Origin: Candidatus Blautia merdavium
GTDB lineage: Bacteria; Bacillota; Clostridia; Lachnospirales; Lachnospiraceae
Assembly: GCA_019119975.1 (NCBI GenBank)
Contig: DWVZ01000013.1
Location: 1-48,680, forward strand
Direction of reading: 5' to 3'
Length of the DNA stretch: 48,680 nt
Positions 1 through 9,500 of this stretch are shown here, in pieces (position 1 is the first letter of the stretch; each line of letters starts with the position of its first letter). The notes beneath the pieces are model-generated. The model saw only the letters and a program-made list of their open reading frames with translations. It was not told the DNA's origin and searched no databases. Position numbers and translations under genes: made by a program.

Positions 1-633
1 CCGCAGACCTGGACCAGTGATGACACCGATGCCAATGAAAGGACCAAGATCCAGTATGGTACTTCCTATGTATATCCGGTAGTAAGCATGGGCTCCCATG
101 TATCCGCAGTGCCGAACCATCAGCTTTTCCGCACCACGCCCATTGAGACCAGAGCGGCAGTGGCATATTTCGGTACCTTTGGCTATGAGCTGGATTTAAA
201 TCTTCTTTCTGAGGAAGAAATGGAAGAAGTAAAGAGACAGATTGCATTTATGAAGCAGTACCGCCAGCTGATCCAGGTAGACGGCGATTTCTACAGACTT
301 CTCAGTCCTTTTGAAGGAAATGAGACAGCATGGCAGGTGGTATCTCAGGATAAGAAAGAGTCCATTGCAGCGTTCTATCAGAGACTGAATAAGGTGAATG
401 CATCCTGGCTGCGCTTCCGTCTTCAGGGGCTGGACAGTGAAAAGCTTTATGAGGTCAGCTGCGACGTGACACCGGCAGTGTGCACAGGAAAGCAGGCAGA
501 AAGAAAAGTCCTGACCTATCAGGCATATGGAGATGAACTGATGTATGCGGGAATCCCGGTTGACAGACAGTATCTGACAGATAAAGGCGGAGATTTTGCA
601 GCGCTGCTGTTCCTTTTAAAAGAAATGGAGTAG
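1..633 (+). CDS. Alpha-galactosidase (GH36), 3' part only
   Basis: This is the C-terminal 210 residues of a glycoside hydrolase family 36 alpha-galactosidase, open at the left edge of the window. The frame begins PQTWTSDDTDANERTKIQYG and continues through YPVVSMGSHVSAVPNHQ, a block conserved after the catalytic (beta/alpha)8 barrel in large bacterial GH36 enzymes (usually about 730 residues). The remainder is the C-terminal beta-sandwich. The enzyme would release galactose from melibiose, raffinose and related alpha-galactosides in the cytoplasm. An AraC regulator and a second GH36-like gene follow on the same strand, so it probably belongs to a galactoside utilisation cluster; galactokinase lies 18 kb downstream. 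The catalytic residues are outside the window. Confidence 0.9.
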   Translation, partial: PQTWTSDDTDANERTKIQYGTSYVYPVVSMGSHVSAVPNHQLFRTTPIETRAAVAYFGTFGYELDLNLLSEEEMEEVKRQIAFMKQYRQLIQVDGDFYRLLSPFEGNETAWQVVSQDKKESIAAFYQRLNKVNASWLRFRLQGLDSEKLYEVSCDVTPAVCTGKQAERKVLTYQAYGDELMYAGIPVDRQYLTDKGGDFAALLFLLKEME

Positions 634-720
634 CAAAGAGATGATGGAATGCCGGACGCTCCGGCTTCCCCTCGTGACAAAATACAGTGACAGTACAAGG
701 CAGAAAGGGGAGGAATGGCT

Positions 721-1629
721 ATGGAACGAGTGACAGGCTATACAAGTTCAGCGAAGTTTAAATGCCTGGAGGATATCCAGGGGGAATCGGTAGAACTGGG
801 GCTGATCTACTGCGGATGGGAATATTGCGATCCGGGACACCGATTCGGTCCCAATAAGAGGCACACCCATGTGCTCCATGTGGTAAAAAGCGGAAAAGGC
901 CGCCTGGAGATCAATAATAAGACCTATGAATTAGGAGCAGGGGATGCTTTTATGATCCAGGCGGATGTAGAAGCCTGGTACGAGGCGGATGAGGAAGACC
1001 CCTGGTGTTATATGTGGGTGGGATTCAACGGCGTGAAGGCAAAGGAATGTATGGAAAACGCCGGATTCACTCTGCAGCAGCCGGTGAGGAGCGTGGAATG
1101 CATTCCGAAATTGACGAAATGCGTGGACGGGATCCTGGAGGAATATCAGCTGTCTTACGAATGTGATCTGATGCGGAAAGGGTATCTGATGATGTTCTTT
1201 GCAGCGCTGATCGCGGACTATAAGAAGAAAATCCCGGGGAATTCCCATTTGTATCCGGGATCTGTATATGTGAAATATGCAGTGGATTACATATCAGAGC
1301 ATTTCAGTGAAAAGATCAAGATCAATGATCTTGCCAATTATATCGGGGTCAGCAGAAGCTATCTGACCAGCAGCTTTCGGAAATCTATGGGATGCTCTCC
1401 CCAGGAGTTTCTTGTAAATCTGCGGATGGAAAAAGCACAGTCCATGCTCCGCAAATCGGACGTGCCCATCAGTGCTGTGGCAGGCGCTGTGGGCTATACA
1501 GACCAGCTTGCTTTTTCCAAGATGTTCAAGAAATACTATAAAGTAAGCCCCAAGGATTACCGGAAAATGGAAGACGAGCTTCAGTTCTGCTCAGAAAAGG
1601 GCGAATTTGAGAGCAGGATTGGTTTATAG
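721..1629 (+). CDS. AraC family transcriptional regulator
   Basis: A 302-residue regulator with an N-terminal cupin-type sensing domain (about residues 15-125, with RHTHVLHVVKSGKGRLEI and the proline/glycine-rich turn of an AraC arabinose-binding fold) and two helix-turn-helix motifs at the C-terminus (about 190-290, ending in FSKMFKKYYKVSPKDYRK). The ATG at 721 was chosen over the in-frame ATG at 715, because the ribosome binding site AAAGGGGAGG ends at 713, which leaves 7 bases to 721 but only 1 to 715. It sits between two GH36-family genes on the same strand and most likely activates them in response to an alpha-galactoside or galactose. The ligand is inferred from context only. Confidence 0.9.
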   Translation: MERVTGYTSSAKFKCLEDIQGESVELGLIYCGWEYCDPGHRFGPNKRHTHVLHVVKSGKGRLEINNKTYELGAGDAFMIQADVEAWYEADEEDPWCYMWVGFNGVKAKECMENAGFTLQQPVRSVECIPKLTKCVDGILEEYQLSYECDLMRKGYLMMFFAALIADYKKKIPGNSHLYPGSVYVKYAVDYISEHFSEKIKINDLANYIGVSRSYLTSSFRKSMGCSPQEFLVNLRMEKAQSMLRKSDVPISAVAGAVGYTDQLAFSKMFKKYYKVSPKDYRKMEDELQFCSEKGEFESRIGL

Positions 1630-1656
1630 AGAGGCATGAGACAGAAAGGAAAAGAA

Positions 1657-3270
1657 ATGAAGAAAACAACATTGGAATTAGGAATTCCCTCTTATATAGC
1701 AGTCGAAACAGAGGAGAAGGCGGGAACCTGGCAGTTTGAAGGAACCAAATGGACAGACGGAGATGTGTGCGTAGAGGTGGAGAGCGGGAAGGTTTTCGTG
1801 CAGGCACAGACCTCCAGAGTGAAATCCGTTCGTCTGCGTTTCCCGGTTCCGGTTTGCGGGAAGACACGGATCCTGGGCAGCACCTGGGAGAGAACCTATG
1901 GAGATACCCAGTGGATGGGAATGAGCGCCAATGCCTTTATGCCCTGGTTCTTCCTGACTTCCTGCGAGGAAGTTTACAGAGGGTACGGCGTAAAGGTCAG
2001 ACCCTCCGCTATGTGCTTCTGGCAGGCAGATACCAAAGGGATCACCCTGTTTCTGGACGTAAGATGCGGCGGGACAGGCGTGGAGCTGAAGGGAAGAAAA
2101 CTTCTGGCAGCGGAGATTGTGTGCATGGAGGCGCAGGAGTGCACCTCCTTCGAGGCAGCAGAGGAATTCTGCCGCTGTATGTGCACGGATCCGATTCTGC
2201 CCTCTTTCCCGGTCTATGGAAGCAATAACTGGTATTATGCATACGGAGACAGCAGCCAGGAAGAAATCCTGAAGGATACAGATTACCTTCTGGAGCTGAC
2301 AAAAGGCGCAGAAAATCCTCCTTATATGGTTATCGACGACTGCTGGCAGGAGCATCACAGACTGAATGACTATAACGGCGGTCCCTGGAGAAAGGGAAAC
2401 AGCAAGTTCCCGGATATGAAGGCTCTGGCAGAGAAACTGGAGGAAAAAGGCGTGCGTCCCGGTATCTGGGTACGGTTCCTGTTAAATGAGGATACCCAGA
2501 TCCCTCAGGAGTGGAGGATTTCCCACAATGGCTGTGTGGATCCTTCCCATCCCCAGGCGCTTGCCTATATCAAGGAAGATATGGAGCAGATCTGCCAGTG
2601 GGGCTATACCCTGATCAAGCACGATTTCAGCACCTTTGATATTTTTGGACGCTGGGGACTGGAGATGAATCCTTATCCTACCCAGGACGGCTGGAGCTTC
2701 TACGATAAAAGCAGGACCAGCGCGGAGATCGTGAAAGGGCTTTATGAAGCCATCTATGAGGTGGCAAAGAAATATAACGCCCTGGTTTTAGGCTGTAATA
2801 CCATCGGACATCTGGGCGCAGGGCTGATGCATATGCACCGCACCGGGGATGATACCAGCGGCTTTACCTGGGAAAGGACACGGCGCATGGGCGTGAATAC
2901 CCTTGCCTTCTGCCTTCCCCAGCACAGAACCTTTTATGAAATTGACGCGGACTGTGTGGGAATTACAGGGAAGATCCCCTGGGAGATGAACCGCCAGTGG
3001 GCAGATGTCATAGCAGAATCCGGCACTTCCCTGTTTGTCTCAGCCAAACCGGGCGTACTGACAGAGGAGCAGAAGGAAGAACTGCACCAGATCATGCTGA
3101 AAGCTTCGCTGCAGAAGAAGCATAAGATCCCGGCAGACTGGGAGTATACCGACTGTCCGGAAATCTGGGAAGATCAGGAGGAACGCATCGAATATAACTG
3201 GTATGAAGAGGCAGGAACTGATACGAGAGGAAATACATACCAGTATTACAGACACATTCCGCTGTCCTGA
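1657..3270 (+). CDS. GH36-like glycoside hydrolase (putative alpha-galactosidase)
   Basis: A 537-residue protein resembling the melibiase/GH36 clan but shorter than classical GH36 enzymes. An N-terminal beta-rich part (about 1-190) precedes a barrel with NNWYYAYGDSS, MVIDDCWQ, RPGIWVRFL and the strand TLIKHDFSTFD. The Asp of KHD (about residue 333) matches the nucleophile strand of the clan, and Asp in RTGDD (about 408) is a candidate acid/base. The start at 1657 follows AGAAAGGA with 6-base spacing; the upstream ATG at 1636 has no properly spaced site. It starts 27 bases after the AraC gene, suggesting co-transcription. There is no signal peptide, so it acts in the cytoplasm on imported sugar. 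Exact substrate is unknown; the divergence from canonical GH36 makes an alpha-galactoside only the best guess. Confidence 0.8.
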   Translation: MKKTTLELGIPSYIAVETEEKAGTWQFEGTKWTDGDVCVEVESGKVFVQAQTSRVKSVRLRFPVPVCGKTRILGSTWERTYGDTQWMGMSANAFMPWFFLTSCEEVYRGYGVKVRPSAMCFWQADTKGITLFLDVRCGGTGVELKGRKLLAAEIVCMEAQECTSFEAAEEFCRCMCTDPILPSFPVYGSNNWYYAYGDSSQEEILKDTDYLLELTKGAENPPYMVIDDCWQEHHRLNDYNGGPWRKGNSKFPDMKALAEKLEEKGVRPGIWVRFLLNEDTQIPQEWRISHNGCVDPSHPQALAYIKEDMEQICQWGYTLIKHDFSTFDIFGRWGLEMNPYPTQDGWSFYDKSRTSAEIVKGLYEAIYEVAKKYNALVLGCNTIGHLGAGLMHMHRTGDDTSGFTWERTRRMGVNTLAFCLPQHRTFYEIDADCVGITGKIPWEMNRQWADVIAESGTSLFVSAKPGVLTEEQKEELHQIMLKASLQKKHKIPADWEYTDCPEIWEDQEERIEYNWYEEAGTDTRGNTYQYYRHIPLS

Positions 3271-3296
3271 CAGATCACCAAAATAGAAGCAAAGAG

Positions 3297-3340
3297 AAGG
3301 GGCATATCCTGAAACTATAATTCAGGACTGCCCCTTTTTC
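3297..3340. terminator. Intrinsic terminator between convergent genes
   Basis: Outer stem AAGGGGCA (3297-3304) pairs with TGCCCCTT (3329-3336), and an inner stem TCCTGAA/TTCAGGA closes the loop. A T run follows on the plus strand. It ends the GH36-like gene and may also serve the minus-strand VOC gene that stops at 3365. Confidence 0.85.
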
Positions 3341-3364
3341 ACATATTTTCTGCTGTTCTGCTGC

Positions 3365-3733
3365 CTATTTCTCCGGTACGATCTCCAGCCAGTAGCCGTC
3401 CGGATCCGAGATAAAATAAATTCCCATGGACGGATTTTCAAAGCAGATACAGCCCATTTCCTCATGAAGCTTATGGGCTGCTTCAAAGTCGTCTGTGCGG
3501 AATGCCAGATGGAATTCGCAGTCGCCCAGGTTATAGGCACGGTCGAAATCTCTCAGCCAGGTCAGTTCCAGCTGGAAATCAGTGGTCTCATTGCCCAGAT
3601 ACACGATGATGAAGGAGCCATCTTCGGCATTGATCCGGCGCTGTTCGGTTAATCCCAGCGCTTTTTCATAAAAGGCAAGGGATCGGTCCAAATCTCTGAC
3701 ATTATAATTTTCGTGATACATCTGAAATTTCAT
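3365..3733 (-). CDS. VOC/glyoxalase-fold protein, lactoylglutathione lyase-like
   Basis: A 122-residue vicinal-oxygen-chelate protein of the size of a single-domain glyoxalase I (two beta-alpha-beta-beta-beta units). The four metal ligands of the glyoxalase I pattern are present: His7 (MYHENYNV), Glu56 (DFQLELTW), His75 (CEFHLAFR) and Glu117 (YWLEIVPE). It could isomerise the hemithioacetal of methylglyoxal or a related small substrate; the glutathione-binding side cannot be judged, and many Firmicutes lack glutathione. AGGAGG lies ahead of the ATG at 3733. It is third in a minus-strand series after the carboxypeptidase and the metallo-hydrolase, with 55 bases between it and the latter. Confidence 0.85.
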   Translation of the reverse strand: MKFQMYHENYNVRDLDRSLAFYEKALGLTEQRRINAEDGSFIIVYLGNETTDFQLELTWLRDFDRAYNLGDCEFHLAFRTDDFEAAHKLHEEMGCICFENPSMGIYFISDPDGYWLEIVPEK

Positions 3734-3788
3734 ATAGAAAATCCTCCTAAAAAATAATTTGCAGAATCAATTTTTTCTTCTGTAACGG

Positions 3789-4544
3789 TCAGTCGTCTGT
3801 ACAGCTGTGAGAGTCAGTCTGATCTCCGGCTTGCTGGCAGCAGATGCGCTGTCCTTCTCTTGTCAGCCGGACAACGGTGCTCTGGTATGGTTTTCCCTCC
3901 GGTGAGTCCAGGAACCTGCCGATCACAGAAAAATCTTTCCAGAAATGCATAGGGAAGGCATAGGATACCCGGGCGGTTTCCAGGATATGCAGCATCCCTT
4001 TGCTGTACCATTCCTCCTGTCTCGGATCCAGCGGGAGAAAGGCGGCGAAAAGCTCCTGTCCTTTTAAAGGTTCGGTATATTTCAGAAAGTTGGCAGTCAT
4101 ATTGTTGTTATACTGTTTGCTTTCGCCCTTCCAGACCCACCAGTTCAGGTCTCCTGCGTGGTAAATGGTCTTACCCTGCCAGGTTACGAGAAAGGCAACG
4201 CCGCAGTCTGTGGAACGGAGCGTGCGGATCCTCAGACCAGCGTCCGTACCGGTTACCGGTAAGCGCAGGGATTCTCCTGCTCTCAGGAAATGTACAGGGA
4301 CTGCCGGGAAAAGCTTCTGCACCTGGCGCTTGGTATCGTGGGAGAGGATATAGTGGATCTCCCGGTATCCCTGTATGGAGAAAATTTCCGGGTTAAAGTG
4401 ATCCTGGTGCTTGTGGGATACAAAGACAAACAAAGGTTTTTGTCCGTCTCCCCGGGGCAGCGTGCCTTCGTAATAATCAAAGAGCCAGTCACAGTGCTGC
4501 CACTTCAAGAGAAAACCGCTGTGACCGAGATAAATGACTTCCAT
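3789..4544 (-). CDS. MBL-fold metallo-hydrolase
   Basis: A 251-residue metallo-beta-lactamase-fold protein. The motif H44-K-H46-Q-D48-H49 (SHKHQDHF) gives the di-metal site, and YHAGDLNWW (about 125-133) and MHFWKDF supply the later metal-ligand loops. This compact form resembles the UlaG/YtnP-like hydrolases rather than true beta-lactamases; no secretion signal is seen. The start at 4544 (MEVIYLGHSG) is preceded by AAAGGAG with about 6 bases spacing; a frame extending 14 codons further upstream would overlap the preceding dacF-like gene. It begins 22 bases after the carboxypeptidase stop, so the two are probably co-transcribed. Its substrate is unknown. Confidence 0.85.
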   Translation of the reverse strand: MEVIYLGHSGFLLKWQHCDWLFDYYEGTLPRGDGQKPLFVFVSHKHQDHFNPEIFSIQGYREIHYILSHDTKRQVQKLFPAVPVHFLRAGESLRLPVTGTDAGLRIRTLRSTDCGVAFLVTWQGKTIYHAGDLNWWVWKGESKQYNNNMTANFLKYTEPLKGQELFAAFLPLDPRQEEWYSKGMLHILETARVSYAFPMHFWKDFSVIGRFLDSPEGKPYQSTVVRLTREGQRICCQQAGDQTDSHSCTDD

Positions 4545-4566
4545 ATAAGCTCCTTTCCCTTTACGA

Positions 4567-6096
4567 TCAATCTTTCTTTGCTGCATTTTTTCTGGCTTTT
4601 TCCCTGCGTCTGCGCCGTCTGCTCCGCTTGATCCGGATGATCAGCATCACCAGGTAAAAGATCAGGGCAGCGCCCAGAAGGAGCAGAGCCGGGTATTTCC
4701 AGCTGGGAAGCTCCTGAAAGCGGGCAGCCAGATCCGAAGCAAATCCCTTCAGAGACTGAGAGGCGCCTCTTGATGTATCTGAGGCGGGCACTGGCTCGGG
4801 CTCCAGGTCAGAGACAGCAGAAGCCTGCTCGGTCTGACGCTCTGAGAGCTGGGACTGTTCCCAGGCGTCTGCCACTGCCTGGGAGGCGGGGGCGTCCGTA
4901 CTGAGAAGAAGCGTATCTCCGTAATAATATTCCATGTGCAGCGTGTCTTCCCTGATCTGGGGTTTGCATAAAACGGTTTCTTCCGGAACAGAAGGAAGCA
5001 GCAGGGCGGTGTCCTGCACAGCATCCGGCAGAAGTCCCTGCTCTTTCAGCACTTCTCCGAAAGTATCCTGGCTGCTCTCCAGAGAATCATAGGAAGATAG
5101 AGGAACCTTCTGGAAATTGTCAAATGCGAAATCCAGAAGCGTCTTTGTGTCCTCGTAGTGGTAAATATTGTCCTTCAGCACCACACAGATCAGACGCATC
5201 CCGTTCCGTTCTGCATAGGTGACCAGCGTGTTTCCAGCTTTTTCTGTATAGCCTGGCTTTCCTCCCAGACAGCCGTCATAATGCTGCGCGCCTGAGACCA
5301 CCATTTTGTGATGGTTGTTCAGCCAGCGCTGTTCTGCGGTAATGTTGGTGGGAGGAATGATATAGTATTCCGTCTTTATGATATTGCGGTAAGTTTCATT
5401 CTGAAAGGCAGCTCTGGCAATGATGGCAAGATCCCGGGCGGTGGTATAGTGATTCTCATCGTAAAGCCCGTTGGCATTGACGAAGTGGGTATTTTCACAT
5501 CCCAGGTCCTTTGCCCTTTGGTTCATCATATCCACAAATCCCTGTACGGTTCCTCCCACGTATTCGGCAACGCCGGAGGATACTTCATTGGCAGAAGCCA
5601 GGAGGATGCCGTAGAGACTCTGCTCCATGGTCAGAGTTTCACCGGGTTTGATGCCGATGTGGGTGCTTCCTGCCTCGATGTTGTTGACTTCGTTGGTGAA
5701 GGTGATCTGCTGGTCTAAAGGCACCTTTTCAATCGCCAGCATGGCAGTCATGATCTTCGTAGTGCTGGCAGGGGCGCGCTTTTCATCAATGCCCTTGGCA
5801 TACAGGATCTCACCGGAATCCAGGTCCATGACAATGGCGGTTTCCGCTGCTACTTTGGGTCCCAGGGGCCAGCCTTTGATACTGTTGGACTGAATTTCCC
5901 ATTCATAGCTTTCCGGCATCTGGGGTTCCTGCGGGGTCTGGGCAGCTGCCGCAGCATCAGTAGCCTGAGGCTGCTGTACCGTGCTCTGGCTGTTGTCCTG
6001 GGCAGCGGCAAAAACCCCCGGATTCCCTGTATTTACAGTGAGCGCCGTACCCAGCAGAAAGGCGCCCAGCAGATGAGATAATTTCTTTGCTGTCAT
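4567..6096 (-). CDS. D-alanyl-D-alanine carboxypeptidase (peptidase S11)
   Basis: A 509-residue penicillin-binding protein of the DacA/DacF type that trims the terminal D-Ala of peptidoglycan stem peptides. A signal peptide (about 1-31, MTAKKLSHLLGAFLLGTAL) and a Gln/Ala-rich linker precede the catalytic domain: S111-T-T-K114 (nucleophile motif) and S168-A-N170. The third motif, normally K-T-G, reads K280-P-G282 in GGKPGYTEKAG, which is unusual. After a C-terminal beta domain comes one membrane helix (YPALLLLGAALIFYLVMLII) and a very basic cytoplasmic tail, a membrane anchor in place of the usual amphipathic helix. The start at 6096 was chosen because it opens the signal peptide; GAGG lies about 10 bases upstream. 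It has its own promoter, divergent from ileS. Confidence 0.92.
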   Translation of the reverse strand: MTAKKLSHLLGAFLLGTALTVNTGNPGVFAAAQDNSQSTVQQPQATDAAAAAQTPQEPQMPESYEWEIQSNSIKGWPLGPKVAAETAIVMDLDSGEILYAKGIDEKRAPASTTKIMTAMLAIEKVPLDQQITFTNEVNNIEAGSTHIGIKPGETLTMEQSLYGILLASANEVSSGVAEYVGGTVQGFVDMMNQRAKDLGCENTHFVNANGLYDENHYTTARDLAIIARAAFQNETYRNIIKTEYYIIPPTNITAEQRWLNNHHKMVVSGAQHYDGCLGGKPGYTEKAGNTLVTYAERNGMRLICVVLKDNIYHYEDTKTLLDFAFDNFQKVPLSSYDSLESSQDTFGEVLKEQGLLPDAVQDTALLLPSVPEETVLCKPQIREDTLHMEYYYGDTLLLSTDAPASQAVADAWEQSQLSERQTEQASAVSDLEPEPVPASDTSRGASQSLKGFASDLAARFQELPSWKYPALLLLGAALIFYLVMLIIRIKRSRRRRRREKARKNAAKKD

Positions 6097-6151
6097 GATA
6101 GAAAATCCTCGTTTCGTTTTCTGGTGTGTCGGAATTGCTTCCATTCTCCTT

Positions 6152-6180
6152 ATTATAAGCGATTTTTGCGATTATATCAA
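6152..6180 (-). promoter_or_regulatory. Sigma-A promoter of the carboxypeptidase gene
   Basis: On the minus strand, TTGATA (6175-6180) and TATAAT (6152-6157) are 17 bases apart. It is back to back with the ileS promoter, with 20 bases between the two -35 boxes. Confidence 0.8.
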
Positions 6181-6200
6181 TTCTCAGGAGCAAATTCTCC

Positions 6201-6230
6201 TTGACAACCAGGGAAAAGAATCAGTATAAT
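6201..6230 (+). promoter_or_regulatory. Sigma-A promoter of the ileS T-box leader
   Basis: Consensus TTGACA (6201-6206) and TATAAT (6225-6230) with an 18-base spacer. Transcription should start near 6237, just ahead of the T-box leader. Confidence 0.85.
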
Positions 6231-6236
6231 GGCTGT

Positions 6237-6498
6237 ATGAATCAGTAAAAACAAAGACGGAGAGAGTATTTTGCCAGCAAAAGTTCCAGAGAGCCGGGGA
6301 AGGTGGAAGCCCGGTACGAGTCGCGGTGAAAGAAAATCACTCCTGAGTTGCTGTCTGAACCAAGTAGGATCTGCCGGATTTCCCCCGTTACAAGGAACGC
6401 GTATAAAAGCAGAAATGCTTCGTATGTTGTAAGAGGTGGTATAACGACAGTTGATTTTGGCTTTCGTCCTGTTACAGGGCGGAAGCTTTTTCTTTTTT
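6237..6498 (+). ncRNA. T-box leader, tRNA-Ile responsive
   Basis: A leader of about 260 bases upstream of ileS with the hallmarks of a T-box: stem I with the AGAGAGCCGGGGAAGGTGG block (6280-6306), a specifier bulge in which GAAAATCAC carries ATC (6336-6338, isoleucine codon), and a T-box sequence around AAGAGGTGGTATAACGACAG (6431-6450), where TGGT can pair with the tRNA acceptor end. A terminator hairpin (6461-6485, CTTTCGTCCTGT against ACAGGGCGGAAG with G-U pairs) is followed by a T run. Uncharged tRNA-Ile should stabilise the antiterminator and switch ileS on. Specifier and gene product agree. Confidence 0.92.
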
Positions 6499-6517
6499 AA
6501 TAAGAAAGGAGAACACC

Positions 6518-9500
6518 ATGTATCAGAAAGTGAACACAGACCTGAATTTCGTGGCAAGAGAAAAAGAAGTAGAAAAATTCTGGAAAGACAATGATATCTT
6601 TAAAAAGAGCATGGACAGCCGGAAGGAAGGAGAGACTTATACCTTCTATGACGGACCGCCCACTGCCAACGGAAAGCCCCACATCGGGCATGTACTGACC
6701 CGTGTTATTAAGGATATGATCCCCAGATACCGCACCATGAAAGGAAAAATGGTTCCCAGAAAAGCAGGCTGGGATACCCACGGACTTCCGGTAGAGCTGG
6801 AAGTAGAAAAGGCGCTGGGACTGGACGGAAAGGAACAGATCGAAGAATACGGACTGATCCCCTTCATTGACAAATGTAAGGAAAGCGTATGGAAATACAA
6901 AGGCATGTGGGAGGATTTCTCTGCCACAGTAGGTTTCTGGGCTGATATGGACAATCCTTATGTTACTTATCACGACGACTATATTGAGTCTGAGTGGTGG
7001 GCGTTAAAGGAAATCTGGAACAAAGGTCTTTTATACAAAGGCTTTAAGATCGTACCCTACTGCCCCCGCTGCGGAACGCCTCTGTCTGCTCAGGAAGTAG
7101 CACAGGGATACAAAGATGTAAAGGAACGCTCTGCCATCGCCCGCTTCAAGGTTGTGGGAGAGGACGCTTACATCCTGGCATGGACCACCACACCGTGGAC
7201 TCTGCCCTCCAACGTGGCACTCTGTGTACATCCGGACGAGACCTATGCAAAAGTAAAGGCAGCAGATGGAAATACCTATTATATGGCAGAGGCTCTTCTG
7301 GATACCGTGCTGGGCACCCTGGAGAGAGAAGAAGGAACTCCGGCTTATGAGATCCTGGAGACCTATAAAGGAAAAGATCTGGAGCATAAGGAGTACGAGC
7401 CTTTATACAATTTCAAAAAACTGGATAAAAAAGCTTTTTATGTAGTATGCGATACTTATGTAACCCTGACAGACGGTACCGGCGTGGTACACATCGCTCC
7501 TGCCTTCGGTGAGGACGACAGCAAGGTGGGACGCAAATATGACCTGCCGTTCCTGCAGCTGGTAGACGACAAGGGAGAAATGACCAAGGAAACTCCCTGG
7601 GCAGGTATGTTCTGCAAAAAGGCAGACCCGGAAGTGTTAAAAGATCTGGATCAGAGAGGCTTATTATACTCTGCGCCGAAATTTGAGCACAGCTATCCTC
7701 ACTGCTGGAGATGCGACACTCCGCTGATCTACTACGCGAGAGAATCCTGGTTCATCAAGATGACTGCGGTAAAAGACGACCTGATCCGCAACAACAATAC
7801 CATCAACTGGATCCCGGAAAGCATCGGCAAGGGACGCTTCGGCGACTGGCTGGAGAACGTACAGGACTGGGGCATTAGCCGCAACCGCTACTGGGGAACC
7901 CCGCTGAACGTATGGGAATGTGAGTGCGGTCATATGCACAGCATCGGAAGCCGCCAGGAACTCTATGAAATGAGCGGAAACGAAGAGGCAAAGACCGTGG
8001 AGCTTCACAGACCGTATATCGACGAGATCACCATCAAATGCCCGGAATGCGGAAAAGAGATGCACCGTGTGCCGGAAGTGATCGACTGCTGGTTCGACTC
8101 CGGAGCAATGCCTTTCGCGCAGCATCATTATCCATTTGAAAACAAAGACTTATTTGAACAGCAGTTCCCGGCAGACTTTATCTCAGAGGCTGTGGACCAG
8201 ACAAGAGGATGGTTCTATTCTCTGCTGGCTGAGTCCACCCTGCTGTTTAACAAGGCGCCATACAAGAATGTCATCGTCCTGGGACATGTACAGGATGAGA
8301 ACGGACAGAAGATGAGCAAGTCCAAGGGCAATGCAGTAGACCCCTTTGAAGCCCTGGAAACCTACGGCGCGGACGCTATCCGCTGGTACTTCTATGTAAA
8401 CAGCGCTCCCTGGCTGCCCAACCGCTTCCATGGAAAAGCCGTGCAGGAAGGACAGAGAAAGTTCATGGGAACTCTGTGGAATACCTATGCGTTCTTCGTA
8501 CTGTACGCCAACATCGACGAATTCGACGCTACAAAATATACGCTGGAATACGATAAACTTCCGGTTATGGATAAATGGCTGCTCTCCAAGCTTAATACCG
8601 TGGTAAAAGCAGTGGATGACAACCTGGCAGATTATAAGATCCCTGAGACAGCAAGAGCGCTCCAGAGCTTTGTAGACGACATGAGCAACTGGTATGTAAG
8701 GAGAAGCAGGGAACGTTTCTGGGCAAAAGGCATGGAGCAGGATAAGATCAACGCCTATATGACCCTTTACACAGCACTGGTAACTCTGTGCAAGGCTGCG
8801 GCGCCCATGGTTCCGTTCATGACAGAAGAGATCTACCAGAATCTGGTAAGGAGCATTGATAAAGACGCGCCGGAAAGCATCCATCTGTGTGACTTCCCGG
8901 AAGCAAACCAAGAATGGATCGACAAAGAGCTGGAAGAGAACATGGACAACCTGCTGAAAGTGGTAGTTATGGGACGTGCCTGCAGAAATACAGCAAACAT
9001 CAAGAACCGCCAGCCCATTGGAAAAATGTTCGTAAAAGCGCCGTTCGTGCTTTCCGATTTCTATAAAGAGATCATCGAAGACGAACTGAATGTAAAGGAA
9101 ATGACCTTTACCGATGATGTGAGAGATTTTACCTCTTATACCTTCAAACCCCAGTTAAAGACCGTAGGACCAAAATACGGCAAATTCCTGGGAGGCATCA
9201 AGGCTGCCCTTGCAGAACTGGACGGCAACAAAGCCATGGATGAATTAAAGGCAAATGGACAGCTAAAACTTGACATAAACGGACAGGAAATAGTATTATT
9301 AGAAAGTGATTTGCTTATTGATACCGCACAGATGGAAGGGTATGTTTCCGAATCAGATAATGACATCACGGTAGTACTGGACACAAACCTGACTCCCGAA
9401 TTAGTTGAAGAAGGATTTGTCCGTGAGATTATCAGTAAAATCCAGACCATGAGAAAAGAGGCTGGTTTTGAAGTTACCGACAAGATTAAGGTTTCCCTTG

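Noticed and set aside
640-670. Hairpin GCCGGA-CGC-TCCGGC after the first gene as a terminator
   Set aside because: The stem is only 6 bp and no T run follows.
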